Shown: positions 1 through 4,353 of the stretch, piece after piece | How positions within the stretch are numbered: the first letter of the stretch is position 1 | Layout: each line of letters starts with the position of its first letter | Assembly: GCA_027038095.1 (NCBI GenBank) | Contig: JALVYA010000004.1 | Span: 1 to 5,237 of the forward strand | Length of the DNA stretch: 5,237 nucleotides | DNA from: Archaeoglobaceae archaeon | GTDB taxonomy: Archaea; Halobacteriota; Archaeoglobi; Archaeoglobales; Archaeoglobaceae | Reading direction: 5' to 3' | Notes under the pieces: model-generated | Database searches by the model: none | What the model was told of the DNA's origin: nothing | The model's input: the letters and a program-made list of their open reading frames with translations, nothing else | Made by a program: the position numbers and the translations under genes

Positions 1-1
1 G

Positions 2-529
2 AACACGAGTGGAAAGTTGCTCTGGACGAGCAGCGTTCCAGAAAGCCTAAAATGCATCGCAGCTTCAAACAGCGGAAAAGTGGCTGGAGGTGCTGACAGC
101 AGCTACTACTTTACTCCGGGTTTAATCGCACCGGTTGCACCAGCCAGGCACAAAGCCAACAGCACGGTGGAGAACCATAGTGAATCCGTCAAACTCTCCG
201 GACTGAATAAAAGTGCGGCAAAGACGCCGATAGAGAAAAAGACACAAAAACAGAAACCAGATTTAAAAAAGAAGCCGAAAACCTCAACTGCAGAGCAAAA
301 GACCTCGAAGACTGACAGAGGATCGTTTGCTTTTAACTACCTGTACCTGCTGCCAGCAATCGCAGGAGCAGGAGCGGTGGTCGTGCTGAAATTAAAATCC
401 AGAGCGAAGTCGAATAAATCAAGAAAATCCAGGAAAACGAAAAAAGCCAGCGGGTCAAAAAAGAAGGGAAAGGCCAAGGAGAAAGCAGTAAAAGCGAAAA
501 AAGCAGCGAAAAAAGCGAAGAAATCCTGA
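2..529 (+). CDS. C-terminal part of a membrane-anchored beta-propeller-like surface protein with a lysine-rich tail (5' truncated)
   Basis: The frame is open from base 2 to a TGA at 527-529, so this is the last 175 codons of a longer gene. The TTG at 17 would begin inside a repeat and is unlikely to be the true start. The first ~35 residues (pattern GKLLWTSSVP, then SNSGKVAGGAD) resemble the closing blade of a WD40/PQQ-like beta-propeller. Counting from the TTG codon, residues ~45-100 form a Lys/Thr/Ser-rich linker with N-x-S/T sequons at N48, N53 and N64, suggesting a glycosylated stalk. A hydrophobic segment follows at ~104-124 (bases ~326-388). The last 46 residues contain 21 Lys, 3 Arg and one acidic residue. 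By the positive-inside rule the propeller faces outside and the tail inside. The tail could bind nucleic acid, acidic lipid or an acidic partner; none of this is proven. The specific function is unknown. Confidence 0.72.
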   Translation, partial: NTSGKLLWTSSVPESLKCIAASNSGKVAGGADSSYYFTPGLIAPVAPARHKANSTVENHSESVKLSGLNKSAAKTPIEKKTQKQKPDLKKKPKTSTAEQKTSKTDRGSFAFNYLYLLPAIAGAGAVVVLKLKSRAKSNKSRKSRKTKKASGSKKKGKAKEKAVKAKKAAKKAKKS

Positions 530-559
530 AAAACTCTGAAGTATTTGATGGGACACTGA

Positions 560-599
560 AAAACTTTAATTGAATTAATTTAATAAATTAATAAGTTTT
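560..599. terminator. AT-rich inverted repeat between convergent genes, possible bidirectional terminator
   Basis: AAAACTT at 560-566 is the reverse complement of AAGTTTT at 593-599. The pairing continues as TAATT (567-571) with AATTA (586-590), leaving a two-base bulge. Inside lies a second exact inverted repeat, ATTAATTTA (574-582) and TAAATTAAT (584-592), around one central base. Both strands carry a short T run at the end of the outer arm, which could help end transcription from either side. The structure has almost no G or C and overlaps the last codons of carA, so it could also be incidental AT richness. Confidence 0.35.
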
Positions 600-1685
600 A
601 ATCATGTCCGCAAACCTGTCAAAGAAAAAGTACGTGTCGTGAGGTCCGGGAGACGCTTCGGGATGGTACTGAACGCTTATCAGAGGTATATCTCTGTGCC
701 TCAGCCCCTCGACTGTTCCGTCGTTCAGGTTTATCTGCGTTACCTCCACGTTTTCTGGCAGGGTTTTTTCGTCAACCGCAAATCCGTGATTCTGACTCGA
801 TATGAACACTCTGCCCGTTTCAAAGTCCTTAACCGGCTGGTTTGCTCCTCTGTGCCCGAACCTGAGCTTGAAGGTTTTTGCTCCGAGAGCGAGGCCTATC
901 AGCTGGTGTCCCAGACATATGCCCGCTACTGGAAGCTTTCCTATCAATTTTCTTACTGTTTCTATCGTCTCTCTAACTCTCGCCGGGTCTCCCGGGCCGT
1001 TTGAAACGAAAACACCGTCCGGACTCATTTCAAGGATTTTCTCAGCCGGATAGTTATAGGGAACGAGGGTCACGTTTATTCCCCTCTTCAAGAGCTGCTT
1101 GGCTATGCTCATCTTTATTCCGCAGTCTATCAAAACAACTTCAAGGTTTCCTCCGCTTTCGAGCCTCCTGACGTCTTTAACGCAAACTCTATCCACCAGA
1201 TCGACCTCCGTAATAGACGGCTGTTCCACGGCCCTTTTTAACATCTTTTCCCTGTCGTAATCTCCAGTTGCCAGAACTGCTTTCATTGCCCCGCAAACTC
1301 TGATTTTCCTCGTGAGCATTCTCGTATCGACTCCCTCAATTCCCGGAACTCCAAACTCTTTCAGCAGCTCATCAACGCTCAGCTCGCTTCTGTAGTTGCT
1401 CGGCTTCCTGCACAGCTCCCTGACGACGAAACCCTCCACCTTGACTCCGTCGCTTTCAAAATCTTCCCTGCAAACTCCGTAGTTTCCTATTAAGGGATAC
1501 GTCATCATCAGTATCTGCCCGGCGTAACTCGGATCGGTAAGGGCTTCAACGTAGCCCGTCATTGCAGTGTTGAACACGAGCTCTCCTTCAGCCCAGCAGT
1601 CCTCGTTTCCGAAAGCGTAACCCTCTACAAAAGTTCCGTCTTCGAGTGCCAGAGCAGCCGGGATTTTTTCGGAGTTTTCAGACAT
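588..1685 (-). CDS. carA: Carbamoyl-phosphate synthase small (glutaminase) subunit
   Basis: CarA hydrolyses glutamine and passes ammonia to the large subunit CarB, which makes carbamoyl phosphate for pyrimidine and arginine synthesis in the cytoplasm. The 365 residues match the usual family length. The N-terminal small-chain domain (about 1-140) includes the motifs FNTAMTGYVEALTDPSYAGQ (38-57) and TYPLIGNYG (62-70). A class I glutamine amidotransferase domain follows (about 180-360), with SNGPGDP at 228-234, the nucleophile Cys257 in GICLGHQ, and the His341/Glu343 pair in YHPEASPGPHDT. All three catalytic residues are present, so the enzyme should be active. The ATG at 1683-1685 is supported by a strong ribosome-binding site and by the family N-terminus. 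It is the last gene of its strand block: carB does not follow, because the next gene lies on the opposite strand. Confidence 0.97.
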   Translation of the reverse strand: MSENSEKIPAALALEDGTFVEGYAFGNEDCWAEGELVFNTAMTGYVEALTDPSYAGQILMMTYPLIGNYGVCREDFESDGVKVEGFVVRELCRKPSNYRSELSVDELLKEFGVPGIEGVDTRMLTRKIRVCGAMKAVLATGDYDREKMLKRAVEQPSITEVDLVDRVCVKDVRRLESGGNLEVVLIDCGIKMSIAKQLLKRGINVTLVPYNYPAEKILEMSPDGVFVSNGPGDPARVRETIETVRKLIGKLPVAGICLGHQLIGLALGAKTFKLRFGHRGANQPVKDFETGRVFISSQNHGFAVDEKTLPENVEVTQINLNDGTVEGLRHRDIPLISVQYHPEASPGPHDTYFFFDRFADMIKTY

Positions 1686-1688
1686 GAA

Positions 1689-1696
1689 ATCACCTC
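1689..1696 (-). promoter_or_regulatory. Strong Shine-Dalgarno site of carA overlapping the purC stop codon
   Basis: The minus strand reads GAGGTGAT three bases before the carA ATG, close to the full complement of the archaeal 16S rRNA 3' end. The purC TGA (1695-1697) shares bases with this motif, so ribosomes ending purC stop on the carA site. This points to translational coupling and supports the chosen carA start. Confidence 0.85.
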
Positions 1697-2723
1697 ACGT
1701 GGAAATTCCGTAGTTTTCAGCGACTTCCACCATTCTGCGAATGACCTCTTTCAGGCTTTCCACGTCGAAGAATTTTCTGCCGACTACTTCGTTGCAGCAG
1801 GCCTTGTACATGTCAGATACCACCTTGAGAAGGTCCTGCGGGAGTTTTTGCGGTTTTGCCTTCTCTCTCCAGTTCTCGTCCCTGCCCTTCAGTTCCTCAA
1901 TTTCCCTGTACCACTTCGTGGTGCGGTAGTACTTCCTCAGGACTTCTTTGCTTACCTGCACACCGTCCACCGCAAACCTGCACTCATCTGGAGTCCCCAC
2001 GGCATCCACGAAAACGAGCTCCCTGTTCTCATCAAACGCAAACTCGAATTTTCCGTCCAGGTTCTCAATTCCAGCAGATTCCGTTCTTTCACTTATAATT
2101 TCATCCATTTTAAGAGTTAAATTTTTCAGTTCTTCGATTTCCTCCTCGCTCATTCCCGAAATGTCCATTGCCTCGCTCCAGCTCAGATACCTGTCCTCGC
2201 TCTCGAGCTTTGTGCTCGCCTCCACAATCGGTCTCTTCAGCCTTTCACCCGGAGACGGATGGTGGTCGAGTCCCAGCTGTTCCAGAGTTACCAGTCCCTT
2301 TTCAAGCCTCCTGAAGACGCTTGATCCCTCAGGCAGCACGTTTCTGTATATGATTTCGAGCGGTATCAGGTAGTTTCTGCCGGCTTTTTTGACTGCCGAG
2401 TAGTCGTACCTGCCTTTAACCTTCACAGGCTTTATAACCCTGTAAAGGTTGACCTCCATCACGTCAACTGGCTGTTCTATTTCGTCCAGCCTCAGCACTC
2501 TGTTTCCCTCGACGAGTCCTATATAGTGAGTTTTAAACCCTCTTTTTTCAGCCAGCTCGAAGAAGTAGGCGGACATCAGGCACAAAGCTTTGCCCTTTCC
2601 CTCAATGAGGTCAGGCATCTCTCCGTAATCGAAAACTGAGTACCTGTCTGAAAACTTAAACCTGCCTCTCCCGGGCAGTTCATCTGGCTTTTTGAGAACC
2701 GTTAAGTCCTTTACGCTACCCAT
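1695..2723 (-). CDS. purC: Phosphoribosylaminoimidazole-succinocarboxamide synthase (SAICAR synthetase), long archaeal form
   Basis: PurC joins CAIR and aspartate using ATP to give SAICAR in purine synthesis (cytoplasmic). Visible family motifs are the N-terminal GSVKDL followed by FKFSDRYSVFDYGEMP (22-37), the KGKAL segment (43-47), RNVLPEGSS (127-135), and the signature around 235-250 with ELVFVDAVGTPDECRF, matching the LxDExxTPDSxR-type motif of the family. At 342 residues it is longer than the ~240-residue bacterial enzyme; the extra length is mainly in the middle and C-terminal helical parts, as known for other archaeal and some bacterial long forms. The ATG at 2721-2723 is the only ATG, GTG or TTG in the frame between the moaC stop and the conserved region. 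It lies 87 bases after moaC, in the same reading frame, and is coupled to carA downstream. Confidence 0.93.
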   Translation of the reverse strand: MGSVKDLTVLKKPDELPGRGRFKFSDRYSVFDYGEMPDLIEGKGKALCLMSAYFFELAEKRGFKTHYIGLVEGNRVLRLDEIEQPVDVMEVNLYRVIKPVKVKGRYDYSAVKKAGRNYLIPLEIIYRNVLPEGSSVFRRLEKGLVTLEQLGLDHHPSPGERLKRPIVEASTKLESEDRYLSWSEAMDISGMSEEEIEELKNLTLKMDEIISERTESAGIENLDGKFEFAFDENRELVFVDAVGTPDECRFAVDGVQVSKEVLRKYYRTTKWYREIEELKGRDENWREKAKPQKLPQDLLKVVSDMYKACCNEVVGRKFFDVESLKEVIRRMVEVAENYGIST

Positions 2724-2728
2724 CTCTA

Positions 2729-2732
2729 CACC
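2729..2732 (-). promoter_or_regulatory. Weak ribosome-binding site of purC
   Basis: GGTG on the minus strand lies five bases before the purC ATG. It is only a partial match to the anti-Shine-Dalgarno, but the spacing is right and no other start is available in the frame. Confidence 0.4.
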
Positions 2733-2756
2733 GTATGCCTGCAGTTTTTTAGGTTT

Positions 2757-2781
2757 TTTGATTGCCAGCTTTGATGCCAGC
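2757..2781. repeat. Short imperfect tandem duplication (13 + 12 bp) upstream of purC
   Basis: TTTGATTGCCAGC (2757-2769) is directly followed by TTTGATGCCAGC (2770-2781), differing by one T. It sits in the 87-base moaC-purC gap, 34-58 bases before the purC ATG. It may be a replication slip or a pair of adjacent binding sites about one helical turn apart; the sequence does not decide. Confidence 0.6.
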
Positions 2782-2785
2782 CGGT

Positions 2786-2815
2786 TGTCTAACCTTTGTT
2801 CAACTTCTGTCTAAC
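2786..2815. repeat. Direct repeat TGTCTAAC, two copies 22 bp apart
   Basis: TGTCTAAC occurs at 2786-2793 and again at 2808-2815, a start-to-start distance of 22 bases (about two helical turns). The second copy covers the moaC stop codon. With the adjacent tandem duplication it makes the moaC-purC gap unusually repetitive. Function is unknown and chance is possible for an 8-mer. Confidence 0.45.
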
Positions 2816-3293
2816 AGCTCTCCACTTTTTTCTTGACCTTTTCCACGACTCTTATACCCTCTATAGCGGTATTTGGATACTGGCCGTCCACCTTTTCCAT
2901 TGACTTCACCATGTCCCACACGGTCAGAAGAGCTACAGCAACGCCGGTGAGAGCTTCCATTTCAACTCCCGTTCTGGCACTGCATCTGACCTCGCACACC
3001 GCCTTTATTCCGCTCTCCTCTATTTCAAAGTCGACGTTCACGTGGGTGAGCGGGATGGGGTGACACATGGGGATCAGCTCTGAAGTCTTTTTTACAGCCA
3101 TAACTGCCGCTATGTTTGCCGTAACCAGAACGTCTCCCTTTGCAACTCTGTTTTCCCTTATAGCCTTCAGCGTTTCACTGCTCAGTTTTATAAACCCCTC
3201 AGCTCTTGCCATTCTGTAAACGACTTCTTTTTCAGTTATATCAACCATGCTCACCTTGCCCTCTCTGATGTGCGTAAAACCCTCATCAGACAT
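2811..3293 (-). CDS. moaC: Cyclic pyranopterin monophosphate synthase MoaC
   Basis: MoaC converts the cyclic GTP product of MoaA into cyclic pyranopterin monophosphate, the first stable intermediate of the molybdenum/tungsten pterin cofactor (cytoplasm, known as a hexamer). The 160 residues fit the family length. Motifs seen are KVSMVDITEKEVVYRMARA (13-31), KKTSELIPMCHPIPLTHV (68-85) with the conserved His78, TGVEMEALTGVAVALLTVWD (108-127) with the conserved acidic residues, and DMVKSMEK (127-134), where Asp127 and Lys130 correspond to the catalytic Asp/Lys pair. The ATG at 3291-3293 begins just before the conserved start, with only a weak GTGA ribosome-binding site. It ends in TAG, the only TAG among the genes here. 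It follows ftr after 61 bases and has a candidate promoter of its own in that gap. Confidence 0.96.
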   Translation of the reverse strand: MSDEGFTHIREGKVSMVDITEKEVVYRMARAEGFIKLSSETLKAIRENRVAKGDVLVTANIAAVMAVKKTSELIPMCHPIPLTHVNVDFEIEESGIKAVCEVRCSARTGVEMEALTGVAVALLTVWDMVKSMEKVDGQYPNTAIEGIRVVEKVKKKVESC

Positions 3294-3320
3294 GATTTCA
3301 CGTCCGCTTCTTTGTTCAGT

Positions 3321-3335
3321 TTCAATCCGATTGAA
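3321..3335. promoter_or_regulatory. Inverted repeat just downstream of the moaC TATA box, candidate operator
   Basis: TTCAAT (3321-3326) and ATTGAA (3330-3335) are exact inverted arms around CCG. The palindrome starts a few bases downstream of the TATA-like box in the direction of moaC transcription and would cover or abut the start site, where an archaeal repressor would block transcription. The bound protein is unknown. Confidence 0.4.
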
Positions 3336-3338
3336 TAG

Positions 3339-3348
3339 ATATAAAAAT
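3339..3348 (-). promoter_or_regulatory. TATA-like box for moaC (possibly moaC-purC-carA)
   Basis: The minus strand reads ATTTTTATAT, a good archaeal TATA-box match, centred about 50 bases before the moaC ATG and only seven bases past the ftr stop. Transcription would start ~25 bases downstream, giving a leader of about 25 bases. The purine-rich BRE upstream is not clear. The T run could alternatively help end ftr transcription. Confidence 0.5.
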
Positions 3349-3354
3349 CAACAG

Positions 3355-4266
3355 TTATTCGAACTTCGAAATCAGGTCCCTTAAGTAAATTCTGTACTTC
3401 CCGAGCTTTCCTCCGAAGTTACCGGCCGAGATCTTCAGCACACCATCCACCCTGCTCGCAACCTTCATGCAGACGTACATTGCTCTTTCGACGCTTTCCA
3501 GATCAACTCCGTTTATCACTATCTCGGGTATGGATTCGACGCCTTCCGGAACTTTAGAGTCAGGTATTTTCCCCCTCAGCGCAGGGCAGTACCTGTGATT
3601 CGTCGTAGGCCCGATTTCAGGGTACTTGGTTTCGACCTTGGAGCCCGCTGAACATATGTCGAAGGACGTTATCACGCCTTCAACGTTTGCAAGGGCTTTT
3701 ACAGCCATTTCTCCTGCCTCCAAAGCGGAATCTTCGCCATCGCAGAAGAGCCAGACGTTTCCACCTGCCACTCCTTCCGCATAGCCTATGTACCTCTCTA
3801 TTGCGAACTCACCGAACATTATCGGCACGACCACCATCTCCCTGCCCCACCTTTCCTCGAACCACTGGTAGTCATCACCGCACCTGCCAACGTTAACGTT
3901 TGAGTCGAACTTTCCGGAAACAGAACCGCAGCTCGCATCGAAAACTCTCGTGGTGGGAACGACGAGTATTCCCTGCCTAACTCTTTTGCCGAACTCCCTC
4001 AGCAGAACATCCTGAAATTTTTTGCTCTTTGCAACCCATATCTGCAGAATCGCTCCCAGCCTTCCATCCGGTGTGCACTCAGGAGATACAAACGATTCCA
4101 CTCCTCCCTCCGACTCCCCGAAAACAGTGGAAGGCAGGGAGGTGGCACCATAGGCCGCTTTTTTGAGTAACCATCCGTGCTTGGCGGTTACGAGAATCCT
4201 CGTGTATATTCCCTCAAAAGCCTCGCAGTACGTATCCTCCACTTCAACCCCGTTTATTTCGAGCAT
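3355..4266 (-). CDS. ftr: Formylmethanofuran:tetrahydromethanopterin formyltransferase, divergent copy
   Basis: Ftr moves the formyl group between methanofuran and N5 of tetrahydromethanopterin, the second step of CO2 reduction in methanogens; in Archaeoglobus it runs oxidatively (soluble cytoplasmic enzyme). The 303 residues match the family (about 297). Clear hallmarks are the N-terminus EINGVEVEDTYCEAFEG (3-19), TPDGR (65-69), GDDYQ (130-134), FAIERYIGYAEGVAGGN (154-170), the TTNHRYCP segment (221-228), PEGV...EIVING (240-253) and the near-invariant C-terminus KISAGNFGGKLGKYRIYL (278-295). The usual CPAEAGI-like segment near residues 47-56 is replaced by TVFGESEGGVE, so this may be a second, more divergent paralogue. 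The start at ATG 4264-4266 fits the family; no clear ribosome-binding site precedes it. moaC follows after 61 bases, consistent with the molybdopterin need of the formylmethanofuran dehydrogenase that partners Ftr. Confidence 0.94.
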   Translation of the reverse strand: MLEINGVEVEDTYCEAFEGIYTRILVTAKHGWLLKKAAYGATSLPSTVFGESEGGVESFVSPECTPDGRLGAILQIWVAKSKKFQDVLLREFGKRVRQGILVVPTTRVFDASCGSVSGKFDSNVNVGRCGDDYQWFEERWGREMVVVPIMFGEFAIERYIGYAEGVAGGNVWLFCDGEDSALEAGEMAVKALANVEGVITSFDICSAGSKVETKYPEIGPTTNHRYCPALRGKIPDSKVPEGVESIPEIVINGVDLESVERAMYVCMKVASRVDGVLKISAGNFGGKLGKYRIYLRDLISKFE

Positions 4267-4287
4267 GTTTTTACTGCCATCGAGCAG

Positions 4288-4306
4288 TTAATCAAAGTTT
4301 TCTTTG
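4288..4306 (-). promoter_or_regulatory. Possible leaderless promoter of ftr with overlapping inverted repeat
   Basis: On the minus strand, TTTGATTAA is centred about 26 bases before the ftr ATG and is preceded by the purine-rich CAAAGAAAA, which suits a BRE. This spacing, with no Shine-Dalgarno before the ATG, fits a leaderless archaeal transcript. CAAAG (4293-4297) and CTTTG (4302-4306) form an exact inverted repeat over the BRE/TATA edge, a possible operator. The TATA match is poor. Confidence 0.3.
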
Positions 4307-4353
4307 CCTTTTTGCCTGAACAGAATTTCGAGCGGGTTAAAATAATGTTAAAC

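Noticed and set aside
17..19. TTG as start of a complete 170-residue protein
   Set aside because: The frame stays open to the left edge and the codons before TTG complete a propeller strand, so the gene is truncated.
389..526. A free-standing histone H1-like or DNA-binding protein
   Set aside because: The lysine-rich part is in frame with the membrane segment and propeller repeat, so it is a tail rather than a separate gene.
639..1053. Plus-strand open frames inside carA
   Set aside because: Antisense shadows of a well-conserved carA; no ribosome-binding site and no recognisable protein features.
1741..2373. Several overlapping plus-strand open frames, including a Ser-rich one of 141 codons
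   Set aside because: They are antisense to purC; the Ser/Pro/Phe-rich composition is the complement of Glu/Lys/Arg codons.
3319..3328. GGATTGAAAC on the minus strand, resembling the 3' tag of archaeal CRISPR repeats
   Set aside because: Only one short copy, no repeat-spacer array; better explained as one arm of the palindrome at the moaC promoter.
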